A DNA stretch of 64,000 nt from Streptantibioticus ferralitis (GTDB taxonomy: Bacteria > Actinomycetota > Actinomycetes > Streptomycetales > Streptomycetaceae): the NCBI RefSeq assembly GCF_029223525.1, contig NZ_JARHTQ010000007.1:1-64000 (forward strand), read 5' to 3'. The translations under genes were made by a program, and so were the position numbers. The notes beneath the pieces are model-generated. The model was not told the origin of the DNA, did no database searches, and saw only the letters and a program-made list of their open reading frames with translations. Positions 43,832 through 52,025 of the stretch are shown here, piece by piece (within the stretch, counting starts at the first letter, position 1; each line of letters begins with the position of its first letter).

Positions 43832-45286
43832 TCACCGTGCTCGCAACCACCGGGTCAGGGAACGCCACCAGGCCCTGACCCGATCGGAGGCGGGCACGGG
43901 AGCGGCCGGGGCTTCCTGCGGTGGCGGCGCCGGCGCCGGGAACTTCGGGCTCTCGGGCGGCATTGGCATTACGGGAGACCCCGTGACCTGCGCGGCTTCG
44001 GGCTCTCGTGGCGTGAACCGCACCGGCACGGCCATCAGGCGCCGCGACAACAGCGAGGATTCCCAGTCAAGTTGGTCCTCTAGTACCGCCAACTCGATGT
44101 CGGGTAGCCGAACCAGGAGGGCGTCGATGCCGGTGTCGGCGATGGCTCGGCCGATGTCCTGGCCGGGGCACTCGTGTGGGCCACTGCTGAATGAGAGATG
44201 GGACCGGTTCCCGTGGACCGGGACAGAGAGGTCGGGACGGATCGCCGGGTCGATATTCCCCGCGGCCAGGCCGAGGACAAGCAGGTCACCGGATTTGATC
44301 TTCTGATCGGCGAACTCGGTGTCCCCGGTGGCCCAGCGGCCGTAGACGCGCCCGAATGGCGGTGCGTCCCAGAGCACTTGTTCCACCGCATCGGGAAGGG
44401 TCATGTGCCCACCCGCCAGCGAGGCGCGGAAGCGGGGGTCGGTCAGTACCATCCGCAAGGTGTTCGCGATGAGATTGGCGGTTGTTTCGTACGCGGTGAT
44501 GAGGACGAGACGTAGGTGTTCCGCTGCCTCGTCGTCAGCCAGATCGGCGCGGTGTTCCAGCAGCCACGATGCGAAGTCCTTGCCGGGCAGAGCACGTTTG
44601 GCCGCGACGAGCTGACGCAGCGTTTTCATCACGTACTCGTTGCTCGCGATGGCCGTCTCGGTCCCCTTGAGCATGTCCCGGGCAGCGTCGACAAGGCGTG
44701 GGCCGTACTCGTCGGGCATGCCGAGGAGCTGCGTCAGGGTCAGCATGGGTAGGTGCTCGGCGAACTGTTCCACCAACTCGGCCTTGCCATCAGCGGCAAA
44801 GCTGTCGACGAGCTGATTGGCGAATCGAACGACGTAGCGTCGGATTCCTCGCCGATCGAAGCGGTTCATGCTCTCGGTCACCGCCGCACGCAGCCGCTCG
44901 TGCTCCTCGCCGTCGGCGAAAACGCAGAGTGGCTGCCAAGCGACCACCGGCAGCAGTGGCGAGTCCGCCGGCACTCTCCCGTTCTGCAGTTCCCGCCACC
45001 GTCGTGAATCCCGGGAGAACCGTGATGGCGTGCGCATGACCTCCAGGTTCTCGGCGTACCCCAGGATCAGCCACGCCGGTAGGTCGCCGTGTACCAACAC
45101 CGGTGCGACCGCACCATGTTCGGTGCGGAGTTCGTTGTACAGGCCCACCGGATCGGCCTCGGCCTCCGGGCCGTAGAGCCGCCGTACGCCGCCGGGGCCG
45201 ATGGGACCGATGGAGTGGGCGGGGCACCCCGGCGGCGGGGTGAGGGGGGAGTCGGTGCGGGGGTGGTCGGGGGGAGTTGTGGTCAC
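43832..45286 (-). CDS. cvnE: Conservon cytochrome P450 (CYP157 type, CvnE)
   Basis: The product has 484 residues. The I-helix is normal (LITAYETTANL, about 263-273) and the haem loop is SFSSGPHECPGQDIGRA with Cys373, but the K-helix that should contain E-x-x-R reads EQVLW (302-306). Loss of the Arg is the known hallmark of the CYP157 family, exemplified by EQSLW in S. coelicolor CYP157C1. CYP157 genes are the last members of Cvn operons. The last 55 residues are an unusual extension: a Pro/Ala/Glu-rich linker and then RVRAWWRSLTRWLRAR, a basic aromatic amphipathic helix that could touch the membrane. It overlaps cvnD by 4 bp. Confidence 0.9.
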   Translation of the reverse strand: MTTTPPDHPRTDSPLTPPPGCPAHSIGPIGPGGVRRLYGPEAEADPVGLYNELRTEHGAVAPVLVHGDLPAWLILGYAENLEVMRTPSRFSRDSRRWRELQNGRVPADSPLLPVVAWQPLCVFADGEEHERLRAAVTESMNRFDRRGIRRYVVRFANQLVDSFAADGKAELVEQFAEHLPMLTLTQLLGMPDEYGPRLVDAARDMLKGTETAIASNEYVMKTLRQLVAAKRALPGKDFASWLLEHRADLADDEAAEHLRLVLITAYETTANLIANTLRMVLTDPRFRASLAGGHMTLPDAVEQVLWDAPPFGRVYGRWATGDTEFADQKIKSGDLLVLGLAAGNIDPAIRPDLSVPVHGNRSHLSFSSGPHECPGQDIGRAIADTGIDALLVRLPDIELAVLEDQLDWESSLLSRRLMAVPVRFTPREPEAAQVTGSPVMPMPPESPKFPAPAPPPQEAPAAPVPASDRVRAWWRSLTRWLRAR

Positions 45287-45918
45287 GAGGGCTCCGGGGT
45301 CACGGCGAGGGAGTGCAGGTAGCGCATCAGCGTCATCAGGACGTCGCGGCTAGAGGCCCGCTTGCGGGCGTCGCAGTCGACGATGGGGACGTGGGCGGGC
45401 AGGTCCAGGGCGGTCCGCAGCTCATCGATGGGGTAGCTGGGCGCGTCAGGGAAGGTGTTCATGGCGACGACGAAGGGGACGTCCCGCTCCTCCAGTCGCC
45501 CGATCACATCGAAACTCACTTCCAGGCGGCGGGTGTCGACCAGCACCACGGCACCCAGCGCGCCGCGGAACAAGCCGTTCCAGAGGAACCAGAAGCGCTG
45601 TTGGCCCGGTGTGCCGAACAGATACAGCACCAGCTCGTCGTTGATGCTGATCCGGCCGAAGTCCATGGCCACGGTGGTCGCGGTCTTGCGCTCCACCCCG
45701 GCGACATCGTCCACGCCCACACCGGCCTGGGTCATCGTCTCCTCGGTGGTCAGCGGGCGGATCTCGCTCACCGAACCGACCAGGGTGGTCTTGCCGACCC
45801 CGAAACCCCCTACGATCACGATCTTCACCGCGGCCGTGGCCGACGACGGCAACGTGTCCTCTACCCGCGGTCCGACGACAGTGTCGGCGTCGACCAGTTC
45901 AGAGCTTTTGAAGTCCAT
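45283..45918 (-). CDS. cvnD: Conservon Ras-like GTPase (CvnD)
   Basis: The product has 211 residues. The P-loop is VGGFGVGKTTLVGSVSE (Walker A, about residues 36-52). Switch II reads FGTPGQQRFWFLW, the D-T-A-G-Q equivalent, and the N/TKxD position reads VVAMNTFPDA, a usual CvnD variation. In conservons this MglA/Ras-like GTPase is proposed to work with CvnA, CvnB and CvnC in a membrane-associated, eukaryote-like switch complex. It overlaps cvnC by 20 bp and cvnE by 4 bp, so it sits within one operon. Confidence 0.93.
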   Translation of the reverse strand: MDFKSSELVDADTVVGPRVEDTLPSSATAAVKIVIVGGFGVGKTTLVGSVSEIRPLTTEETMTQAGVGVDDVAGVERKTATTVAMDFGRISINDELVLYLFGTPGQQRFWFLWNGLFRGALGAVVLVDTRRLEVSFDVIGRLEERDVPFVVAMNTFPDAPSYPIDELRTALDLPAHVPIVDCDARKRASSRDVLMTLMRYLHSLAVTPEPS

Positions 45919-46273
45919 GCATCACCGCCTCAATGAGCGCCGCATCCGGAAGTTGGGCGGGCGGTACCAGCGCACGCGCCTCCACCCGTTCACCGGCCAG
46001 CAGGTCCGCGACCAGCACGGTGACCACGCTGACCGGCAAATGTAAGTACGCCGAGATCTCGGCCACGGAAAGCGGGGACTGGCACAGCCGCAAGATCGCC
46101 GCGTGCTCCGGCTGCATCCCCGGCATCGGCCCCGACCGGGACACGACCAGTGTGACCAGATCGATGGCGGCCTTCTCGGTCGAACCGCTGCGCCCACGGG
46201 TGATCACGTAGAGGCGTTCCGGATCACCTTCATCCCACTCCTGTGCATCCGACTTCTGGTCTGATTCGCTCAT
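45899..46273 (-). CDS. cvnC: Conservon DUF742 protein (CvnC)
   Basis: The product has 124 residues. It has the DUF742 layout: a polar start, RLYVITRGRSGS-(T) leading into a winged-helix-like domain (AAILRLCQSPLSVAEISAYL, then LPVSVVTVLVADLLAGERVE), and LIEAVMHGLQKL at the end. Its fold resembles a DNA-binding winged helix, but in conservons it is taken as a protein-interaction component. It overlaps cvnB by 4 bp. No enzyme motif is expected. Confidence 0.92.
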   Translation of the reverse strand: MSESDQKSDAQEWDEGDPERLYVITRGRSGSTEKAAIDLVTLVVSRSGPMPGMQPEHAAILRLCQSPLSVAEISAYLHLPVSVVTVLVADLLAGERVEARALVPPAQLPDAALIEAVMHGLQKL

Positions 46274-46677
46274 GTGGCCTGCCCGTCGTTGCGCGGCGGG
46301 CTGCTCAGGTGCTCACCGATACGGGCCACCAGGTCCCGCATACGCTGTCCCATCAGGCCCGCGTCGACTCCTTCGTCGGCGAGTACCGCCAGATACGCTC
46401 CGGCTCCCGCCGCCATCAGATAGAAGAAGCCGCCGTTGATCTCGATCACGACCAACCGCATCGTGCCGTTGCTGTGCGGGAATTCGGCGGCCACCGCGGC
46501 CGCCAGGCTCTGCAGCCCCGCGCAGGCCGCGGCCAGGCGGTCGGCGGCGTCGGTGTCCGCGCCGTACTGCGCCATCCGCAAGCCGTCCGAGGACAGCACC
46601 ACCACCTGACGGGTGTACGGGACGCTCGACGCCAGATCCTTGAGCATCCAGTCCATGTTGGCTCGCAACTGCATCAT
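46270..46677 (-). CDS. cvnB: Conservon roadblock/LC7 protein (CvnB)
   Basis: The product has 135 residues. The roadblock/LC7 signature is present: LASSVPYTRQVVVLSSDGLR, then MAQYGADTDAADRLAAACAG and GTMRLVVIEINGGFFYLMAA. Such domains dimerise and regulate small GTPases (MglB-like), so CvnB is the likely partner of CvnD. It starts 2 bp after the cvnA stop, consistent with coupled translation. Confidence 0.93.
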   Translation of the reverse strand: MMQLRANMDWMLKDLASSVPYTRQVVVLSSDGLRMAQYGADTDAADRLAAACAGLQSLAAAVAAEFPHSNGTMRLVVIEINGGFFYLMAAGAGAYLAVLADEGVDAGLMGQRMRDLVARIGEHLSSPPRNDGQAT

Positions 46678-46679
46678 GG

Positions 46680-48212
46680 CTATTCACCCTTATCCGACGA
46701 CTCTTCACTGTTCTCGTGGACTGGAGCGGCTTCCGATGGCTCGCCGGACACAGCGCTCTGGAAGGCGGCCAACCACATACCGGGCTGCACTGGCTCCTTG
46801 GCCTGCCCCGCGTCGTCGGGGGCGGTGACAGGAGTGGGCGCGGCCGACGCGGAGGCCGTACGGGGCGGCGGAAACGGGCGCCGTCGGCGCCGCTGGGGCA
46901 GCCCGTTCGCGGTGCGCTCGGTCACCACCGGCGTGTCGTCGTCCATCGCGGTGACCGGCATCGTGCGGCGGGGGCCGGTCACCGGCCGCGGAATCGAGAT
47001 CCGCGGATGCGAAGTGTCCTGCCGGGTCACCGAGACCGCACCGATACCGTGCGCCCGTCCCACCGCGGAGGCCGTGGTGAGGTGCTCCTGAGGCACGATC
47101 AGAACCGCGCGCACCCCGCCGTACGCCGACGACCGTAGCGAGACCTGGAAGCCGTAGGCCTGGGACAGCCGTCCCACCACCGCCAGTCCGAGTCGCGGTG
47201 TCTCGCCCAGGTCGTTCAGGTCGATGCCCGCCTGCGCCTGCGCCAGCATCCGCTCGGCTCGGGTCCGGGCCTCCTCGCTGAGGCTGACGCCACCGTCCTC
47301 GATCTCCACGGCGATGCCGGCCTGCACCTCGACCGCGGTCAGATGCACCCGGGTCTCCGGTGGCGAATACCGGGTGGCGTTGTCCAGCAGTTCGGACAGC
47401 GCGTGGATCAACGGCTCGACGGTGGGACCGACGATGGCGATCTCCGACACCGAGTGCAGTTCCACCCGCTGGTAGTCCAGGATCCGCGACATCGCACCGC
47501 GCAGACAGCTGAACAGCGGTACGGCCCTGCTCCACTGCCTGCCCGGCCGGGCCCCGCCCAGTACCGCGATGCTGTCGGCGAGCCGACCGATCAGCGCGGT
47601 GCCGTGGTCCAGTCGCAGCAGGTCACCGAAGACCTCGGGGTCGTTGCCGTGCCGGTCCTCCATCTCCCGCAGGCCACGGGCCTGTTGGTGGACGATGGCC
47701 TGCACGCGCCGGGCGATGTTCACGAAGGCGCGTTGCGCGGAGTCACGCATGTCCTCCTCCGCGGACACGGCCTCCAGCACCGTACGGACCACCTTCAGGT
47801 GCACGGCCGCGGAGTCCGGATCGCGGCCGGTCCGGGTGGCGGCGATCGCCGCCAGCACGTCCTCGGGGAACTCGCCCTTCTGGATTCGGGCCACGGCGTC
47901 GGGGAGCAGTACGTCCGCCAGCCACAGCGTCTCGGCTCGTTGCTGAGCCAGACGACTGTTGAGGGCGTTCTCCTGCGCGGCGAGCCGGTCCCGCAGCACC
48001 GCGAGCTTGCGCCCGCGTCGTGCCGCCTCGGCCGCGACCAGGGCCACCGCCACCGTCGCGACGACGCCGCACCAGGCGACGGGTACCCGCGCCTGGGCGG
48101 ATGCGACCGACATGGTGACGGCCGCGCACACAGCGATCCCGCCGGCAGGCAGTAACCACGGGACAACCGAGGCAGGCCGCGAGACTCCGGATGACGATCC
48201 AGCACGAACCAT
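46680..48212 (-). CDS. cvnA: Conservon sensor-kinase-like protein (CvnA)
   Basis: The product has about 510 residues. The second in-frame ATG (48212) is preferred because TTGAGG lies 6 nt before it; ATG 48218 is also possible. Two membrane spans near the N-terminus (VVPWLLPAGGIAVCAAVTMS and VAWCGVVATVAVALVAAEAA) are followed by a coiled coil (about 70-100), a helical dimer region, and an HATPase domain (about 260-390) with ALSELLDNATRYSPPETRVH (N-box) and DGGVSLSEEAR (G1). A classical H-box and a cognate response regulator are absent, as is usual for conservons. The C-terminal 110 residues are Pro/Arg-rich. It heads the cvn operon. Confidence 0.92.
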   Translation of the reverse strand: MVRAGSSSGVSRPASVVPWLLPAGGIAVCAAVTMSVASAQARVPVAWCGVVATVAVALVAAEAARRGRKLAVLRDRLAAQENALNSRLAQQRAETLWLADVLLPDAVARIQKGEFPEDVLAAIAATRTGRDPDSAAVHLKVVRTVLEAVSAEEDMRDSAQRAFVNIARRVQAIVHQQARGLREMEDRHGNDPEVFGDLLRLDHGTALIGRLADSIAVLGGARPGRQWSRAVPLFSCLRGAMSRILDYQRVELHSVSEIAIVGPTVEPLIHALSELLDNATRYSPPETRVHLTAVEVQAGIAVEIEDGGVSLSEEARTRAERMLAQAQAGIDLNDLGETPRLGLAVVGRLSQAYGFQVSLRSSAYGGVRAVLIVPQEHLTTASAVGRAHGIGAVSVTRQDTSHPRISIPRPVTGPRRTMPVTAMDDDTPVVTERTANGLPQRRRRRPFPPPRTASASAAPTPVTAPDDAGQAKEPVQPGMWLAAFQSAVSGEPSEAAPVHENSEESSDKGE

Positions 48213-48472
48213 CAGCATCCTCAAACCGTCAGCAGACTAGGGAAACGACGACAAGCTGATACGACATCAGCGGCAACTCAGCACACAGGGCTGACTTGAC
48301 GTAACTGCCGCATCACGCTGAGCCGCAAAGCAGCATAGTCATGCTCCGGTTGTGCCTGACGCATAATCATTCTCTTTGGGACAACTGCAAGTTGGTGCTC
48401 GTGATTGCCGTATGCTGCCTCTCCCCGGGCGGTGTCGGAGCCCGGCTGTCGGCGTGCGCCGGCGGCGTTGCG

Positions 48473-49990
48473 TCAGGGGACCTCGACCCAGTTCAGGGTG
48501 CGCTGAACGGCCTTCTTCCAGCCCGCGTAGCCGTCGGCTCGCTGCTGTTCGCTCCACTGCGGCTGCCAGCGCTTGGACTCGTGCCAGTGCTCGCGCAGTT
48601 CGTCGGTGTCGCGCCAGAAGCCGGTGGCGAGTCCGGCCGCGTAGGCGGCGCCGAGCGCGGTGGTCTCGGCCACGACCGGGCGGCTGACCGGTACGCCGAG
48701 GATGTCGGCCTGGATCTGCATGCACAGGTCGTTGGCGGTGACACCGCCGTCGACCTTGAGCACGTCCAGATGCACCCCGGAGTCCTGGAACATCGCCTCG
48801 ACCACATCCCGGCTCTGGTAGCAGATGGCTTCCAGAGTGGCCCGGGCCAGGTGCCCGTTGGTGTGGTAGCGCGCCAGGCCCACGATCGCGCCGCGGGCGT
48901 CGGAACGCCAGTACGGCGCGAACAGTCCGGAGAAGGCGGGCACGAAGTAGATGCCGCCGCTGTCCTCGACGGTGCGGGCCAGCGTCTCGCTCTCCGCGGC
49001 GTCCCGGATGGTCCGCATCTGGTCGCGCAGCCACTGCACCGCGGATCCGGTCACGGCGATCGAGCCTTCGAGCGCGTAGATCGCGGGGGAGTCGCCGAAC
49101 CGGTAGCAGACCGTGGTGATCAGACCGTTCTCCGAACGCACCGGCTCGGTACCGGTGTTGAGCAGCAGGAAGTTGCCGGTGCCATAGGTGTTCTTCGCCT
49201 CCCCCGGGGCGAAGCACACCTGTCCGACGGTGGCGGCCTGCTGGTCGCCCAGTACCCCTGTGATGGGTACCGCGGTGCGCAGCGGCCGGGTGGTGCGGGC
49301 CTGGCCGTACGCCTCGGGGTGGGACGAGGGATTGATCTTCGGCAGCATGGCGCGGGGTACGCCGAACAGACCGAGCAACTCGTCGTCCCAGTCCAGGGTT
49401 TCGAGGTCCATCAGCATGGTGCGGCTGGCATTGGTGACATCGGTCGCGTGGATGCCGCCGCCGGGGCCGCCGGTGAGGTTCCACAGCACCCAGCAGTCGG
49501 TGGTGCCGAACACCGCCTCGCCGCGTTCGGCGGCCTCGCGCACGCCGGCCACGTTCTCCAGAATCCACTGGATCTTGCCCGCGGAGAAGTAGGTGGCCGG
49601 GGGCAGTCCCGCCCGTTGGCGGATCAGGTCCCCGTGGCCGTCCCGCTCCAGTGCCGCGGCGATGGCGTCGGTACGGGTGTCCTGCCAGACGATGGCGTTG
49701 CAGTACGGCTGGCCGGTGCGCGGGTCCCACACCACGGTGGTCTCGCGCTGGTTGGTGATGCCGATGGCAGCCAGGTCGGACGGCGAGATCCCGGCGTTGC
49801 GGGTGGCGGTCTGGATGGCGACGTTGGTCCGTTCCCAGATCTCCACCGGATCGTGCTCGACCCATCCCGGCCGCGGCAGGATCTGGGTGTGCTCCAACTG
49901 GTGTTTGGCCACCTCGTTGCCGTCGTGGTCGAAGATCATGAAGCGGCTGCTGGTGGTCCCCTGGTCGACCGCACCGACGAAGTCCGCCAT
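48473..49990 (-). CDS. glpK: Glycerol kinase
   Basis: The product has 505 residues, the normal length. FGGY-kinase features are complete: N-terminal phosphate-1 loop [20 protein letters not shown], the adenosine/phosphate-2 region [16 protein letters not shown], and [15 protein letters not shown] near the end. It phosphorylates glycerol with ATP to sn-glycerol 3-phosphate. It is 44 bp downstream of the glpF gene on the same strand, so glycerol taken up by GlpF is trapped here. The usual gylR regulator and glpD dehydrogenase of the Streptomyces gyl operon are not adjacent, so this may be a secondary glycerol locus. Confidence 0.96.
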   Translation of the reverse strand: MADFVGAVDQGTTSSRFMIFDHDGNEVAKHQLEHTQILPRPGWVEHDPVEIWERTNVAIQTATRNAGISPSDLAAIGITNQRETTVVWDPRTGQPYCNAIVWQDTRTDAIAAALERDGHGDLIRQRAGLPPATYFSAGKIQWILENVAGVREAAERGEAVFGTTDCWVLWNLTGGPGGGIHATDVTNASRTMLMDLETLDWDDELLGLFGVPRAMLPKINPSSHPEAYGQARTTRPLRTAVPITGVLGDQQAATVGQVCFAPGEAKNTYGTGNFLLLNTGTEPVRSENGLITTVCYRFGDSPAIYALEGSIAVTGSAVQWLRDQMRTIRDAAESETLARTVEDSGGIYFVPAFSGLFAPYWRSDARGAIVGLARYHTNGHLARATLEAICYQSRDVVEAMFQDSGVHLDVLKVDGGVTANDLCMQIQADILGVPVSRPVVAETTALGAAYAAGLATGFWRDTDELREHWHESKRWQPQWSEQQRADGYAGWKKAVQRTLNWVEVP

Positions 49991-50034
49991 GGCTCGCTGC
50001 CTCTCGCGGGTGGGTGGGTGCGGCGCGGGGCCGG

Positions 50035-50883
50035 TCAGCCGCCTGGAGGCGTCGGGATCTCGCCGGGCTCCTGAGGCGCGGGGACCGGCAGATAACGGCT
50101 GATCAGGACCTTGTAGAGGGCCGCCCCGACCAGGCCGCCGATCAGTGGCGCGACGATCGGCACCCAGAAGTAGAGGTTCCCGAACTGATCGCGCCAGGCT
50201 CCGTGGTAGCCGGTGATGAAGCTGGCCAGCCGCGGCCCGAAGTCACGTGCCGGGTTGATCGCGTATCCGGCGTCGGCGCCGTACGCCATGCCGATGGCCA
50301 CCACGATGAGGCCGACGACGAACGGTCCGAGGTTCGCGCCGGGAGGCGTGTTCAGCAGGTCGGTGACCGCGAGGATCAGCATCACCAGTATTGCCGTGCC
50401 GATGACTTGGTCGCGGAACGCACCCCACTCGTGGACGCCCGCGGTCAGCGAGCCGTTGCCGGGCAGGGTGGAGAAGACGATCTGGGTCTTGGTGCTGTGC
50501 GTGGGGTCGGCCCGCGCCAGCACCTCGGTGAAGTTCCAGCGCACCAGTAGGGCCGCCGCGAAGGCACCGGCCGTCTGTGCCAGCGCGTAGGGCACGACCT
50601 TGGGCCAGGGGAAGCCTTTGAACGCCGCGAGTGCCAGCGTGACCGCGGGGTTGAGGTGGGCGCCGCTGATCCGCGCGGCGATGTAGACACCGAGCATCAC
50701 ACCGAGACCCCAGGCCCAGGCGATGCTGTCGTGGTTGCCCAGTCCGCCCTTGGGGTTCGTGAGGGCGCCGCCTGCCACCACTTGGGCCACTACACCGCAG
50801 CCGAAGAGGATGAGGATCATCGTTCCGGCGAACTCCGCGGAAAGTTCGCCGATCAGCTGCGGTCTGCGTGTGGGTTCACTCAT
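50035..50883 (-). CDS. glpF: Glycerol uptake facilitator (MIP/aquaglyceroporin)
   Basis: The product has 282 residues from ATG 50883, which has GGAGG 9-10 nt upstream. Six membrane spans are visible. Both pore motifs are present: [16 protein letters not shown] (first NPA) and [13 protein letters not shown] (second NPA followed by Arg-Asp, the Asp being typical of glycerol-conducting members). It lets glycerol diffuse across the membrane. It is the first gene of the glpF-glpK unit. Confidence 0.95.
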   Translation of the reverse strand: MSEPTRRPQLIGELSAEFAGTMILILFGCGVVAQVVAGGALTNPKGGLGNHDSIAWAWGLGVMLGVYIAARISGAHLNPAVTLALAAFKGFPWPKVVPYALAQTAGAFAAALLVRWNFTEVLARADPTHSTKTQIVFSTLPGNGSLTAGVHEWGAFRDQVIGTAILVMLILAVTDLLNTPPGANLGPFVVGLIVVAIGMAYGADAGYAINPARDFGPRLASFITGYHGAWRDQFGNLYFWVPIVAPLIGGLVGAALYKVLISRYLPVPAPQEPGEIPTPPGG

Positions 50884-51019
50884 GGGTGCCCGCCTCCTCA
50901 CGGCTGCGGCTTCCGCCACGCAAGGAACCGTGCTCCATCTTCCGGCACCGGGCGGGAGTCGGCCACTCGGGAGAGTGCGGCTGACGTGCGATCAGCTGGC
51001 GGGTCGATGGCGGTCCCGG

Positions 51020-51496
51020 TCAGTCCTGCAGGCTCTCGGCGGCCGAGTCCAGCGCGTCCGTCAGGCGGTTGAGGGTGGTGCGGAGCTGGATCAGTTCCTC
51101 GGGCTCAAGGCCGGTGGCGGCCAGGATCTTCAACGGGATCTGCTCGGCCTGCGCCCGTAGCTCCCGGCCGGCCGCGGTGAGGCCGACGATCACCGAGCGC
51201 TCGTCGTGCGGGCTGCGGTCCCGCTTGACGAGACCGGCGGTGTCCAGCCGCTTCAGCAGCGGGGAGAGCGTTCCGGTGTCCAGCCGCAGCAGTTCGCCGA
51301 GACGCTTGACCGGCATCTCGCCGTGCTCCCAGAGCGCCATCATCGCCAGGTACTGGGGGTACGTCAGCCCGGTGTCGCGCAGGACCTGCCGGTAGACGCC
51401 GCCGAAGGACCGGGAGGTGGCGTGCAGGGCGAAGCAGATCTGGGTGTCGAGCTGGAGCAGATCTTCCCCGTGCTCGTTCGTCGTGGACTTGACCAT
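51020..51496 (-). CDS. ohrR: OhrR, MarR-family organic-peroxide sensor
   Basis: The product has 158 residues with the MarR winged helix (about 50-110: YLAMMALWEHGEMPVKRLGE, LLRLDTGTLSPLLKRL, RSPHDERSV wing). The only cysteine is Cys21 in DTQICFALHATSRSF, the reactive cysteine of 1-Cys OhrR proteins; oxidation by organic hydroperoxide releases DNA. The divergent ohr gene and a palindrome in the 72-bp gap agree. No strong ribosome-binding site is seen before the ATG. Confidence 0.95.
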   Translation of the reverse strand: MVKSTTNEHGEDLLQLDTQICFALHATSRSFGGVYRQVLRDTGLTYPQYLAMMALWEHGEMPVKRLGELLRLDTGTLSPLLKRLDTAGLVKRDRSPHDERSVIVGLTAAGRELRAQAEQIPLKILAATGLEPEELIQLRTTLNRLTDALDSAAESLQD

Positions 51497-51514
51497 GACT
51501 TCAGCGTACTATTT

Positions 51515-51543
51515 AGTTGTGTGCAATCGAGTTGTGCACAACT
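51515..51543. promoter_or_regulatory. OhrR operator in the ohrR-ohr gap
   Basis: AGTTGTGCACAACT (51530-51543) is a perfect 14-bp palindrome. An imperfect copy, AGTTGTGTGCAAT (51515-51527), lies directly beside it. Two adjacent sites between the divergent genes fit cooperative OhrR binding that represses both. Confidence 0.8.
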
Positions 51544-51568
51544 CTCTTCTGAGAAGGACGGTTTTCCC

Positions 51569-51982
51569 ATGGACGCGCTTTACACCGCCGCTGCCACCGC
51601 CAACGGCCGCGAGGGCCGCTCGGTGAGCTCGGACGGCAGGCTTGACCTGCAGCTCGCCTTCCCGCCCGCGCTCGGCGGCAACGGAGACGGCACCAACCCC
51701 GAGCAGCTGTTCGCCGCCGGATACGCGGCCTGCTTCGCCAGCGCCCTGGGCGCCGTCGGCCGTGAGGCGAAGATCGACACCAAGGACGCCTCGGTGACCG
51801 CCGAGGTGGGCATCGGCAAGGACACCGACGGCGGCTTCGCGCTGGCGGTCACGCTCCGCGTGGAGCTGCCCGAGTCGCTTCAGGGTGAGGCGGGCCGCAA
51901 GCTGGTCGAGCAGGCGCACGCGTTCTGCCCGTACTCCAAGGCCACCCGGGGCAACATCCCGGTCGAGCTGGTGGTGGAGTAG
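51569..51982 (+). CDS. ohr: Organic hydroperoxide resistance protein Ohr
   Basis: The product has 137 residues from ATG 51569 with GAGAAGGA upstream. The peroxidatic Cys55 in AAGYAACFASALG and resolving Cys120 in AHAFCPYSKATRGN are both present. Ohr is a thiol peroxidase of the OsmC fold that reduces organic and fatty-acid hydroperoxides, usually recycled by lipoyl proteins. The length is typical. Induction through OhrR is expected from the operator. A longer open frame that begins inside ohrR is not real. Confidence 0.96.
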   Translation: MDALYTAAATANGREGRSVSSDGRLDLQLAFPPALGGNGDGTNPEQLFAAGYAACFASALGAVGREAKIDTKDASVTAEVGIGKDTDGGFALAVTLRVELPESLQGEAGRKLVEQAHAFCPYSKATRGNIPVELVVE

Positions 51983-51997
51983 TAGGCGGTCGGCGCC

Positions 51998-52015
51998 CAG
52001 CGGATCAGTCCGCTG
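51998..52015. terminator. Short hairpin between convergent genes
   Basis: CAGCGGA and TCCGCTG form a 7-bp stem with loop TCAG between the stops of ohr and the SpoIIE-type gene. A modest terminator candidate. Confidence 0.45.
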
Positions 52016-52025
52016 AGCGTCGCGG

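Noticed and set aside
46680-48212. Classical two-component sensor kinase
   Set aside because: No response regulator is adjacent and the following roadblock, DUF742, GTPase and CYP157 genes identify a conservon.
48473-50883. Full gyl (glycerol) operon with regulator and dehydrogenase
   Set aside because: Only glpF and glpK are present; the flanking genes are ohrR and the conservon.
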